Origin: Bretschneidera sinensis
Lineage: Eukaryota > Streptophyta > Magnoliopsida > Brassicales > Akaniaceae
Direction of reading: 5' to 3'
Length of the DNA stretch: 64,000 bases
Assembly (NCBI GenBank): GCA_023935145.1
Contig: CM043699.1
Location: forward strand, 64,304,638 to 64,368,637
The notes below the pieces were generated by a model. That model saw only the letters and a program-made list of their open reading frames with translations. It was not told the origin of the DNA and searched no databases. Numbering within the stretch: the first letter of the stretch is position 1; each line of letters opens with the position of its first letter. Of the stretch, positions 45,991 to 56,119 are shown one piece after another. A program made the translations under genes and the position numbers.

Positions 45991-48050
45991 GACTCCTATC
46001 GTGCAAGAGATGGTAGGACACCCCGGGTCCTTATACTTGATGGGTAGGTTGCACTGAAGGATTGAGCTGATCTGTTCAGTCAAAAATGCCTTTTTTAGGA
46101 CATTCGTCCTCCTTTTGATAGTGACCAAGTCCTTTAGAAACTTGGCATATGATGGCATTTGATGGATGGCATCCAAAAATGGGATATTGATTTGGACTTG
46201 CTTGAATACCTCTAGAATTTCCTCATACTTCCCTCCTTTCTTCGGCACCTGTAGTCTCTCGGGGTAAGGCGCTCTAGGTACAAATGACCTAGGAGGGTCC
46301 TTCTCAGTAGGTGTGGCTGTAGATGGCTCAGCATCTCTCTTCTCCGTGTTGCCACTTCTTTGCCCTTGCTGTATAGCAGGGCTCTTTTCCACTCGATTGC
46401 CCACCTGTCTCCCAGACCTCAGTGTGACAATCGACTGTACTTGTTCCGCCCCGTGCGTAGGAGTTGATGAACTCTCAACCATATATTGTCCTTTCAGGTT
46501 GGGCACGGGCTGACTGGGGAACTTCCCCTTCTCTCTCTTACCCAAGTGACTTGCAATTTGCCCTATTTGACTCTCCAGCTTGGCAATTGCTTGGGTGTTT
46601 ACCACTGTTGCACTCCTCACATCACTCATATTTTGGCTAGTCGCCTTCATGAACTCCTTAAGGGTGTCCTCTAGCGACTGTGAAACTGGCGCTGGTGTTT
46701 GAGTGGGTGCGTGGTAAGCAGGTGAAGGTGCTGGATGGGCAGAATGACCATGATTAGGAATTTGTGGGGCAAATCCGGGAGGATAATGATTTTGAGCATG
46801 ATAAGGGGCTCCTCCCTGATTCATTGGTTGGTTCTGCCTCCATAAAAAATTTGGGTGGTTCCGCCACCCTGGATTGTACGTCTCGGAGTACGATCCATTT
46901 GACTGCCTTCGAAAGTCATTGAAAGCATTTACTTGTTCCATAGGGTACTCGGCACAAGCCGGCATTGATGGGCAATTCTGTGCTAGATGCATGGGACTAG
47001 CACAGATGGAACAGCTTTCAACATTGAATGTGTTGGCAGCATTGATGGATTGGCTCACAGTGAGAGCGTCAATCTTCTTAGTGAGGGCATCTAACTTTAT
47101 CCTCAAATCAGCGTCCTCTCTGACCTCATAGATGCCTCCCCTCTTAGGAGCACGAATGGACTTATCTCGACAGCTTGAAAAATCCCACTGCTGTGAGTTG
47201 TCGGACAACTTGTCCAACGCCATATATACTTCGTCTCCTGTCAGACTCAAGAATGCCCCCCATTCATAGACTCGATCATGCTACGGTTGGGTTGAGTCAA
47301 CCCTTGGTAGAAGAATTGAACGAGTCTCCACTTCTCATATCCATGTGGAGGGCATCTGATCAGTAGCTCTTTGAAGCGCTCCCAACCCTCGGAAAATTTT
47401 TCATCCTCATCCTGAGTGAAAGAGCTGATCTCCTTTTGGCACTCATTCACTCTAGACATTGGGAAAAACTTATGATAAAATTTGCTAAGCAGGTTTTCCC
47501 AAGATGTAATAGACCCGGGCGTGTTGGAATCCAACCACGCCCTAGCTCTATCGTGAAGAGAAAAAGGGAAGAGTCGAAGATGGACTGACTCTTCAGAGAA
47601 GTTCTGAAATTTGAATGTGGCACAAATGTCTTTGAACTTCTTCACATGGCTATAAGGATTTTCAAGATCTAAGCCATAGAATGAGGGTAAGAGTTGGATG
47701 ACATGTGGCTTCAAGTCAAAGTGGGTGGCATTGGTCGGTGGCAACACTATGCAAGAGGATGAGTTAGTTGTAACGGGTGCGAACAAGTCCCTAAGGGATG
47801 TAGTGGAGTCCACGTTCCAAGCTCTAGGTTGCTCTATATGTTCAGGATGATTTGCATTCCTATAATTCTCTGCCATATCAACAGTCTCTCTCTCAACTAG
47901 CGCTCTTTTCTGTCTCCTAAGAGTTCTTTCTAAGTCGGGATCTAAATTTATCAAATCTAAGTCCAAGGATCTCCGACCAAGCATACACCAACTAAAAAAA
48001 ACACTAAAGTAAACTAACCAGCAGAAACTTGCAGAATAAAACAAACACAC
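45991..48050 (-). pseudogene. gag of the inner Athila-type element, nearly intact
   Basis: From ATG at 48,050 (the gag proper may start at the MAENY Met near 47,877): DLFAPVTTNSSSCIVLPPTNA, gag core HVIQLLPSFYGLDLENPYSHV, LRLFPFSLHDRARAWLD, KFYHKFFPMSRVNECQKEI, WERFKELLIRCPPHGYEKW, QFFYQGLTQPNRSMIESMNGG. One frameshift at a run of six G (minus strand, about 47,252) shifts the frame; a seventh G would restore it. The second part has an intact zinc knuckle CSICASPMHLAQNC, the RNHPNFLW segment, a Pro-rich stretch and ERLQVPKK. It would assemble particles and bind RNA. It is the best-preserved gag in the window. Confidence 0.9.
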
Positions 48051-48175
48051 AACTTAAAATTTTTTTTTTTATTGATTTTTTTTTTCTAACCTTTTTATTT
48101 TTTTATTTTTTCTTATAGCTAACTAGTAGAAAAATAAAATCAATTCAGACCAAAAATTTTCACAAACAAAACAAT

Positions 48176-48193
48176 TCCCCGGCAACGGCGCCA
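48176..48193 (-). other. primer-binding site, tRNA-Asp type
   Basis: The minus strand reads TGGCGCCGTTGCCGGGGA, starting a few bases after the LTR end. This is the standard Athila primer site and is undamaged. Confidence 0.92.
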
Positions 48194-48199
48194 AAAACT

Positions 48200-49463
48200 T
48201 GTTGTGAGTTTTAAATTACTCGCAAGCGCACGAGTCGTTTGCAGTATAGCGTTGTGCAAGTGCGAGGTCGAATCCATAGGGAATTGCGTTGTGAAAATAT
48301 AATTTTTAATCTAAACTAACTCTATCTTAACCTAGTTCCGAATTTTGAATGATAATTTGCAAAATAAATTAAAACTAAATTAAATTGATTTAAAATCTGA
48401 TAATAAAAAGCACTAAGGTTTCCGAATCCACCCCACCGAAGTTAAGCATACATGTTCTAAAAATATAGCCTTTCAAAACATTCAATGAATCCAACTATAA
48501 GACAAAAAAACAAAGAATATCCCAACTAAACCAAAAGCACCCGATGTATCCGCTCTTAACAAATCACAAAGGGAATCCAATTTAATCGAAAAGCATTCAA
48601 TGTATCCATCATATGAAACATAAAGAAAATCCAACAGACAATTTAAAATCAATCAATTATAAGATTAACTCAAATAATTGACAGAACATTTATACTAAAA
48701 ATTGTCAGATTTGTACAAGCAAATCTGAACTACTACGCCAAACAACGGCGGGGCTTCATCTTCAACCTTAGCTGAAGAGTCTAGCCACTCATAACTATAA
48801 AACTATAATAACAAGTGCTAAACATTTAAACTAAAACAACTGAATATAAAGAAATAAATAAACAACTTTACATGGGAGAAATTCCACTCGCTGCCGGGCG
48901 GCGCTTCCCCTCATGGTAGCAATGCCTTCGGGATCCACCAGAATGTTGGCGGACGTCCACCGGTAAACACCAAAGTGGCTTAGGAATTGTACACTCAATG
49001 ATGAAGCCAGATGGTGCTTATATAGGGGAAGACCCGGAGCAATGTGGCTTGCAGAAACGATGTGGGATACTGCCCGAGTGCGCTCGATCGTAGTATGTTG
49101 CGATCGATCGCAGGTTCGCTCGATCGCGTGTCTGGTGTGCTCGATCGCGTTGTAAAGATTCTGATCGATGTGGGATGATCACTTGCGATCGATCGCAAGT
49201 CTGTGCGCTCGAGCGCAGGTGCGATGCACTGCAAACATTTCGATGTGGGATTGATGACCTTGCGCTTGATCGCAGCATAGTGCGATCGATCGCAATTTCT
49301 CTTGAAGCTTCACATATCCTGAAATGCTTCATTTTCTCCACAATCCTGTAAAAATACACAAAACACGAAAAAAAAAACCATAAAATAAAGTGAAATACTA
49401 ATAACTAAGAGCATAACAAATATAAGTTAAGGGTCTAAAATATGTAATATTTAAGACTCATCA
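48200..49463 (-). repeat. 5' LTR of the inner Athila-type element
   Basis: 1264 bases, matching 42,181-43,387. TATA box at about 49,016-49,024 (minus strand CTATATAAG). CGATCG cluster at 49,078-49,298, with an extra CGATCG unit. The right end is directly followed by GCCAT. Confidence 0.93.
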
Positions 49464-49928
49464 GCCATAAAGCAATTCAACTTCGACATGAAACAAGTAG
49501 GGGAGAAGAGGACGCTAGATCTAAATGAGCTCGATGAATTAAGATATGATGCCTACGAGAATGCCAAGTTGTACAAGGAACGAACAAAAACCTATCATGA
49601 CAAACAACTAGTGAGGAAAGAATTCCATGTAGGACAAAAGGTATTGTTATACGACTCAAGATTAAGAATGTTCCCAGGCAAGCTCAAGTCCCGATGGTAC
49701 GGTCCTTATGAGGTCACCAAGGTCTTCCCTCATGGTGCTTTAGAGGTCTGTGGTCCCAACAGAAATCAACCCTTTACGATAAATGGACACAGAGCCAAGC
49801 CATACCTCGATGTTAACTTCCCTTCGAGAGATGAAGACTTGGCACTTGAATCTGTACAGTACACAGCTGAGATACAAGCACTGGGGCCACAAGAGGTGGA
49901 CTCTAAGTGCTTCCTTCCAACCAAGTAG
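49464..49928 (+). pseudogene. Athila integrase, part 2 (C-terminal domain)
   Basis: Continues the integrase cut at 42,180. Motifs: LDLNELDELRYDAYENAKLYKERTK, then FHVGQKVLLYDSRL, KSRWYGPYEVTKVFPHGALEV and NGHRAKPYLD, which are the conserved Athila/Tat integrase C-terminal segments. The frame is open to the stop at 49,926, so this part is undamaged although the enzyme as a whole is split. Confidence 0.92.
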
Positions 49929-50492
49929 CACTATAGCACGAGAGTGCTTGAGCAGTTCATATTCGATTACCTATATAGCTCAAGCATCTCTATTAAGGTT
50001 AGTGGTACTGAGGCCACTAACGCATGGTAAGGTTGTATTATTCTTGTTTTATCATTCTAGCCTTGGTGAGTTGTTATTTTGTCCATGCATTCCACTTTGC
50101 GATCAAGCGCATCATTCAGTGTGCTCGAGCGCAAGAGTGCGATTGAGCACATGCCAAGTGCGATCGAGCACACTAGTGGCAGACAGTTTAGTGATACATT
50201 TAAAAATTTCGTTCACACTTACTCACTCACCCTCTCTGCACATCTCACTCACAGCCTTTCACTCGCACTCTTCCGTTTACAAACCACCTCACTCACACTC
50301 TTGACTCCAGCATCACCACACCCCATTACCACTATCACCAACCACCACCACCACTCCCCCATCACCACTAACCACCACCATCACCACCACCATACTGTCA
50401 CCGCCACATCCCCCTCCCTAGTACACTTTCTCGCCATACACAAGGTACCCAATTTGATCACAAACACGGACTTTAATGTTTTATTTACACTT

Positions 50493-50548
<56 letters not shown>

Positions 50549-50770
50549 ATCTTGTGTATGATTGGTTGCTATTATACTTGTAGAAGGTTAGGAACACACT
50601 CAGATCCATAAAACCATAGCTTGGTCTTCTTTCACCCACAAACTGTTCGAGAAAAAGTCTGACCGTGTGCAATCGAGCGCACAGTAATTGCGATCAAGTG
50701 CATAGTCCAATGTGTGATCGAGCACACATATTCAAGATCGATCACAAATTTGATAGAAACTAGGATCGAC
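49929..50770 (+). other. spacer between pol and the post-pol ORF
   Basis: It holds two groups of CGATCG-like motifs (50,097-50,175 and 50,663-50,750), a CCA/CAC-rich stretch (about 50,300-50,410) and an uninterrupted TA run (50,496-50,546). Frames here are low-complexity. The second motif group ends about 20 bases before the ORF's likely start codon. Confidence 0.7.
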
Positions 50771-51898
50771 ATGTCAAAGCAAACCACTTCCACCTCCCAT
50801 GCCTCGGGCAGCCGTGCCAAGTCATCTTGGCCAAGGTTCGAGCAGAGAAAGCTCTTATTCAAGACCACTTTTGCCATTAATGAGGTCTTCAAGCATATGG
50901 ATGCCACTCAATGGGTAGTCCAAGCATTTAAACACCGGGGATTGAAAAAGCTTTTTAAACCAATCTGCTCAACTGCTTGCACCCAGCTGGCAGTCCAATT
51001 CTATGAGAGCATGTCTTTTGACTGCAGTAGACTGGGAGTATTGACTTTATCAGTCCAGGGCACATCTATCGAGGTGACTAGTGTCGATATAGCCACTGCT
51101 CTTCATTGCTGTGATGAGTCCCCATCGAAGGACAACGATATCGAGGAACAGCCGAACTCTTTTGACCTGTCCACGATTATTGAGGATATGTGCGCTAGCC
51201 AGTACGCCGACAGATACTACAATGCAGCAAGCCGATCAAAGTTGCCTCCACGACTTTGGCTTATAGACACTATCCTTCAGTGCAATGTGTATCTATTAGG
51301 GCACAAGACACAGAGGAGCGACCAGTTTCTACAGACGTTGTATGCCTTCTACAGAGGTCACTGGTACTCTCTTCCCTCTGTTATATGGAGCCAGCTGCAT
51401 AAATTTTGGGATCATGTCCATGGCCGTCAGACCACCACCGCCAATGCATGGGGGCTCCCATTCCCATTCCTACTCTCGTACATCTTCAAGAAGAAAGGGA
51501 TTAAGGAGACCACCAGCGATGGACCAGTGCGAGAGCATCCCTTCTTTGGGAAGGCTCAGTGGACACATAGCCTCTCGTACAAGCCTCGAGGGCTCCTAGC
51601 CCCTGCACCTGCAGCTGAGAGGATTGAGGAGGATCATATGGAGATAGAGACCCCTGCTGTTAGCCCATTGCGGGAGGAAGACCATCTGGACATGGGACCT
51701 ACAGAGTCCCAGCACTCTCTCACTGAGTTGTCCTCCTTCCGAGGTGAGGTCTTTGCAGCCACATCACTAGTGCACCAGCGCATAGATGGTTTGGAGGCAT
51801 GGTTTGCACGACAGGAGGTGATGCTACAAGCTATCCTTAACTGCTTACCTCTGGCACCCGGTACCTCTTCGACTGCACCACCCAACGATCAGCAGTGA
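50771..51898 (+). CDS. intact post-pol ORF of Athila (env-position, plant transposon protein-like)
   Basis: A 375-codon frame from the ATG at 50,771 (the frame is open from an upstream ATG at 50,714, but that stretch is CGATCG-repeat sequence). Parts: a Ser-rich basic N-terminus with RAKSSWPRFEQRKLLFKTTF, a central globular region with LTLSVQGTSIEVTSVDIATALH and LPPRLWLIDTILQCNVYLL, GLPFPFLLSYIFKKKGI, and a C-terminal acidic then helical segment (FRGEVFAATSLVHQRIDGLEAWFARQ). It resembles the 'putative plant transposon protein' domain found after pol in Athila-like elements. I see no signal peptide and no transmembrane helix, so an envelope role is doubtful. It has no stop or frameshift although gag and pol of the same element are ruined. 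Function unknown. Confidence 0.7.
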   Translation: MSKQTTSTSHASGSRAKSSWPRFEQRKLLFKTTFAINEVFKHMDATQWVVQAFKHRGLKKLFKPICSTACTQLAVQFYESMSFDCSRLGVLTLSVQGTSIEVTSVDIATALHCCDESPSKDNDIEEQPNSFDLSTIIEDMCASQYADRYYNAASRSKLPPRLWLIDTILQCNVYLLGHKTQRSDQFLQTLYAFYRGHWYSLPSVIWSQLHKFWDHVHGRQTTTANAWGLPFPFLLSYIFKKKGIKETTSDGPVREHPFFGKAQWTHSLSYKPRGLLAPAPAAERIEEDHMEIETPAVSPLREEDHLDMGPTESQHSLTELSSFRGEVFAATSLVHQRIDGLEAWFARQEVMLQAILNCLPLAPGTSSTAPPNDQQ

Positions 51899-53292
51899 AA
51901 GGATACCCCGTCTGGTTGAATATGTTAAACTTAGCGCTCATGGGAGGCACCCCAAAGCATATCCTTTTTAGTATTTTATTTTATTGTTAGTATTTACTTT
52001 TCTATAGCTGTTTATTATTACTTGTTTTCCATTTTATGTTTGTTTGTCTTTCTTTTTCAAGGACTGAGTAAGTGCATCCAGTTGAAGTTTGGGGGCGTGC
52101 TACGAGCCATGCCAGCCATATAGTTCTCCATTTCTCAGGTCAGCTCCTTCCATGCTATTCACACATTGGGGACAATGTGCAATTTAAGTTTGGGGGTATG
52201 GGGACACACTCACACATATACTATGTCCAATTTTTTTTTTTATTGTTTTTATAGATAAATTCATGTTCATTCTGTTCCAAAAATTTTGGATGATCTAAAC
52301 AAACAATATGATTTAACTTTATAAGTGAGCTTAATACTTTGAACATATAGGCCAATAATTAAGTTTTGAACCTAAATCACTTACTTTTAGGCATTTAAGG
52401 ATTCACAAGTTTAACCTAAACTAACACGAGCTCATTAGCACATAGTTGTGTGGGGTATGACATGTAATTTCAATTTGTATGTTTGTTTTGCTCGACTGTG
52501 AACCAGATGACCTGTTAGATTAATGCTTTTGCATAAATAAATAAAAATGCTCCTAAAAATCAGTAAACTAATTTTTCACTGAGTAACTGGCCCTCTTGCC
52601 TCAGTAAGCAGTGAGTGTCACGTCAAAAGGTGAAAAATTTGTGCACTATGATCATTAAAAAGAACTTTTCACTGAGTAACTGGCCCTCTTGCCTCAGTAA
52701 GCAGTGAGTGTCACGTCAAAAGGTAAAAGTTCTGATTGGTAGCATTAAGACCAGATAGTTTCGTAGCCTTTTTGACTCGAGTTAGTAAGTCCTTAGGGGT
52801 GTCTTTACACCCAATGCCCTAAAGCCATCTGGTTTGGGAGTCATTGGCTAAACGCTCGTTACATGAGTCAAATAGAAAGCTTAAGGGAACTAACTTGGCA
52901 AAAATCTCACAAACAAAAGAAAAGAAGAAAATCTATGCCATTTTTGTTAATTCAAAATAGGAAATTTGGTGAATCTTGAGACATCAAAACACTACACATT
53001 AGAATTATTTGGAAACCTAATCTTTTATGTGCTAGTTCACCACACACTAAAATCAAAACTTGTGATGTCTTAAACTGCCTCATGAAAGTGATTTGCGTTC
53101 AAAACTCTTATTCATTGCAAATATATGTTTATACTTGTTAAGCTTGCTCATAAATGCGCATCATAATTTTGTGTGAAGACCTAAACTTTTATGAACACTA
53201 TGGATATTGGATCTATCTGTGTGTCGTTATTTTTCATTTTAGTTTTCAGTTTTGTATTGCTAAGGGACTAGCAATATGTAAGTTTGGGGGTG
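51899..53292 (+). other. 3' non-coding region and polypurine tract of the plus-strand Athila
   Basis: Starts 12 bases before GTCTGGTTGAATATG, the point where the two deleted Athila elements rejoin. Polypurine-like tracts: GAAGTTTGGGGGCGTG at 52,084, TTAAGTTTGGGGGTATG at 52,184 and GTAAGTTTGGGGGTG at 53,278, the last adjoining the 3' LTR. The duplicated hairpin block is at 52,573-52,730 and the CCTTAGGGGTGT hairpin near 52,793-52,817. Confidence 0.82.
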
Positions 53293-54566
53293 TGATAGGT
53301 GCTTAAATATTCATATTTAAGCCCTCTTATTTACATTTGTTAAGCCTTAGTTATGTTAATTTAGTCCATTTTACTTCATTTCTATGTTTCACATGTTTTT
53401 ATAGGGTCTTGGATAAAAAGAAGTATTTTTGGCACCTAAAGGAAGAAATCTGGAAATCCTGGAGTTGCTACTGGCAAAAGTGCGATCGAGTGCACTATTT
53501 GGTGTGATCGAGCGCATAAGCGCTCGTGCGCACACAAGAAGGATCAAGCACAGTCTTGCGATCGAGCGCAAAACGCATGCAATCGAGCGCACATGTATGG
53601 GTATGAATAGTAAAATAGCATAACCAGTTTTGGAAATTGAGGAGGTTTTACGTTTTAGGAAGTTTAGGGTTTCCTGAGTCTTCTAGGGTTATTCAACCCC
53701 TATAAATACACTTGTAAGCACACACAAAGGAGATAACTTTTTTTTATCTTTTTCTTAGCTCGAAATTGTAAGCTTTGGAGAGAATTGACAACCCGTCTCC
53801 ATAGTATTCTTCGGGTTTTATAATTTATATTTAGTTTATGCTATGATGTTTATCTTAGACAGGATATGTAACTAACTCTTTATAAGGCTCGATTGAAGCC
53901 CTAGTTATGCTTTCCTATATATATTCATTGATTATTTTTGCAATAGCCTTGATTATGATGCTTAACTTGATTAATGCCTGTGTTTATTTACATTCCTTAT
54001 ATGTGTATATCTTATCAATATGTGCATATGGTATGGATTAGTTAGTTAGACCAATTTGGATGACCGAGTCCTGGGCCTAATAATAGTAACAAAAGATATC
54101 CACACCGGATTCTTGGATTAATCAACATGGGAAACCGGGAGTAGATACCATGCCCTAGGTCTCATGTGGTTGTCGATTTCCATAAATCTTATGCTTTCTT
54201 AAGGAACAACTCAGTAGATACCATGCTGAATCCCTTAAGAAAGAAAATAGTTAGAGTAAATGCCATGCCTAACTCGTTGCTTAGGGAAATCAATAACTTA
54301 AGGAGTAGATACCATGCCCTTAGGTTGACAACCATTAGGTATTCATAGGAAGGCTAGTGCATTGACCTATTACTCATTGGGAAAGTATGACTAGTGGTGG
54401 ATATCTAAGCTCTATGTCTCATTATTATTAATTCACATTCAATAGTTATTTTGATCTTATTTTATTAAGAAACTGATTCTAAAACGAAATTCACCAATCC
54501 CTCTGGAAATGATCTCGCACTTGCACACTATGCTACCATTGACCTTATGCACTTGCAAGTAAAACT
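53293..54566 (+). repeat. 3' LTR of the plus-strand Athila, slightly truncated
   Basis: Matches the 5' LTR from TGATAGGTGC through CTTGCAAGTAAAACT and then switches to copia LTR sequence, so about 45 bases at the 3' end (including the terminal CA) are missing. TATA box at about 53,698-53,707. The TGGTG shared by the copia flank on both sides (35,596-35,600 and 54,567-54,571) may mark a microhomology deletion. Confidence 0.88.
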
Positions 54567-54869
54567 GGTGGGGAGCAGTGCGGCACTGGCATGCTTTAGA
54601 GAGTCTCCATTCTATGTGGTGCGGCGCTGGTGAAGGGGTGGTGTGGCGCACACTGATGCTGCCCCTTCACACAGTAGCGCGTACACTTTTTCAGCTTCTG
54701 TGCTGAAGTGCACACACTAGTGTGCCTACCCTTACCTTGCTCCAAAGTGATGCACACACATGTGTCCAGTCTCTTAACTTGCTGTATTTTAAAACTCCAA
54801 CCTTGGTTTAGACTTTAACCATCTTTAAACCATGTTTAGACATGTTTAAACCTTAGACAAATACCAACA
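54567..54869 (-). mobile_element. Ty1/copia LTR, 5' third (other part 35,036-35,602)
   Basis: On the minus strand it starts TGTTGGTATTTGTCTAAGG at 54,869 and runs to the Athila insertion. It matches the first part of the remnant at 1922-2147. It contains CG-rich sequence with CACACACTAGTGTG-like inverted repeats. Confidence 0.8.
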
Positions 54870-54948
54870 ATTCTACCTTTGTCTAAGTGTTTAAACTCGA
54901 ACCATTGTGCAGAGAACTTCAGGATCCAAACTCATCTTGAGTCATCAA

Positions 54949-55440
54949 TCAACTAACTCCAATCTTAAGTAGTCTAAGGCAATGATTGAACTTACTTAGA
55001 GGCAAAACTTTAGTACCCAAATCCGTAAGATTTTCTTCCGTGGCTACCTTGTCCACATGGATACATCCTTTCGTAACATTTTCCCGAATGAAATGATACT
55101 GAACATCCATGTGCTTTGTCCTCTCATAGAACACTGGATTCTTACACAAGTGCAATGCACTTTGACTATCCAAAAACACCACATCCTACTCCTCCAGTAC
55201 CTTCAACTCTTCCAGCAACCCTTTGTACCACATAGCTTCCTTAATGGCCTCCGTAGCCGCTATGTACTCAACCTCGGTTGTTGAGAGTGCTACCACTGGC
55301 TGCAACTGAGCCTTCCAACTTACACAACATCCGTTTCAGTTGAAGAAGTAGGAGGTAATCGATCTCCTTTTATCCCTGTCTGCTCCATAGTCCGAATCTG
55401 CAAAACCCTCAAGGCAGATGGACTTACCCCTTTTCTCATA
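54949..55440 (-). pseudogene. Ty1/copia RNase H C-terminal fragment
   Basis: Minus strand: VCLEGFADSDYGADRDKRRS, an in-frame stop, then VSWKAQLQ, VVALSTTEVEYIAATEA, EAMWYKGLLEEL, VVFLDSQSALHLCKNPV, ERTKHMDVQYHFIRE and a C-terminal tail. These are the standard copia RNase H motifs. It leads directly into the LTR at 54,869, as expected for the 3' end of a copia element. It is cut at about 55,440 by the CACTA element; the upstream RT is not in the window. Confidence 0.88.
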
Positions 55441-56043
55441 AACCAGCCCTGTTTTGTTTCGACTATATTTCGACAGCATCTCTCATTATTCTCTAGGTAC
55501 GCACTAAATTTAGGTCTACCTTCCTCAGAATATAGCTCCAAATTTAAGCCTTGTACTTGGAAGACTAAGGGGAAATGCTGCTGAAATTGAGTTATAATAG
55601 AACAAGTTTGGAACTACAAATTAAAAAATCGATCACACAATCCTGAATGGGTTAGAACTCCCTACCTATTAGTGAATTGGATTATATGGTTAGAAAGAAT
55701 TCATCAACATGCATGATGCATAAGGAATCATTCTGTTGTTTACTAATTCGTTATCAATTTTGTCTCGCAGGTTACCAATCGTTCTCGACTCAGTCGTACT
55801 TCACCGTTATCGGATATTGATTGAGTCACGTATGTAAATCCAAACCTTTCTATGCTAGCCCATTTGTTGTGTGATAAGTTGTTTCATTCTAAGTGAGCAT
55901 CATTAGAAAATATATGTATTTAATGAAACATTTTTGGAAGATAAAAAAGTGATAACAAAATATATGTTTGGGATTGTATCATGCTATTTCTACCTATATC
56001 TTTTTATATGTATGTAAAAAACACAATAAGCATAATTGAAAGA

Positions 56044-56074
<31 letters not shown>

Positions 56075-56119
56075 AAACATTTTATTGACAAGATATTCCT
56101 TATCATTTTAGTATTTAGA

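Larger units (their letters stand above)
42181..49463 (-). mobile_element. inner Athila-type element lacking most of pol
   Basis: A 7.28-kb minus-strand element with two LTRs (ends TGTTGTGAG...GACTCATCA on the plus strand), a perfect tRNA-Asp-type PBS, gag, protease, the first part of RT, a 3' non-coding block and a polypurine tract, flanked by GCCAT. RT after its first motifs, RNase H, integrase and the post-pol ORF are absent. The LTRs are close to identical apart from two indels, and coding damage is slight, so this is the youngest insertion in the window. The structure fits a non-autonomous gag-bearing element mobilised in trans, or a deletion after insertion. Confidence 0.92.
35603..54566 (+). 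mobile_element. full-length Athila-type Ty3/gypsy element, itself interrupted
   Basis: Paired LTRs (35,603-36,925 and 53,293-54,566) enclose a PBS, gag, protease, RT/RNase H, integrase, a post-pol ORF, a 3' non-coding block and a polypurine tract. Removing the inner insertion leaves about 11.7 kb, a usual length for Athila. The 3' LTR lacks about its last 45 bases, so a TSD cannot be confirmed; the left flank is GTGCT. Gag and pol are broken in many places. The first 100 bases of the two LTRs already differ at about five positions, so the insertion is not recent. Confidence 0.9.

Noticed and set aside
50496..50546. TA run as an origin or attachment site
   Set aside because: Simple TA microsatellites are common in plant DNA, and nothing next to it supports a special role. 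The same applies to 34,757-34,830 and 56,044-56,071.
50771..51898. Envelope glycoprotein in a plant retrovirus-like element
   Set aside because: The position after pol fits, but no signal peptide, hydrophobic membrane segment, cleavage site or glycosylation-rich region is visible. It resembles the plant transposon protein domain instead.
35598..54571. TSD for the plus-strand Athila
   Set aside because: The left flank is GTGCT, but the 3' LTR is truncated before its natural end, so no matching copy can be shown. The TGGTG match is more likely deletion microhomology.
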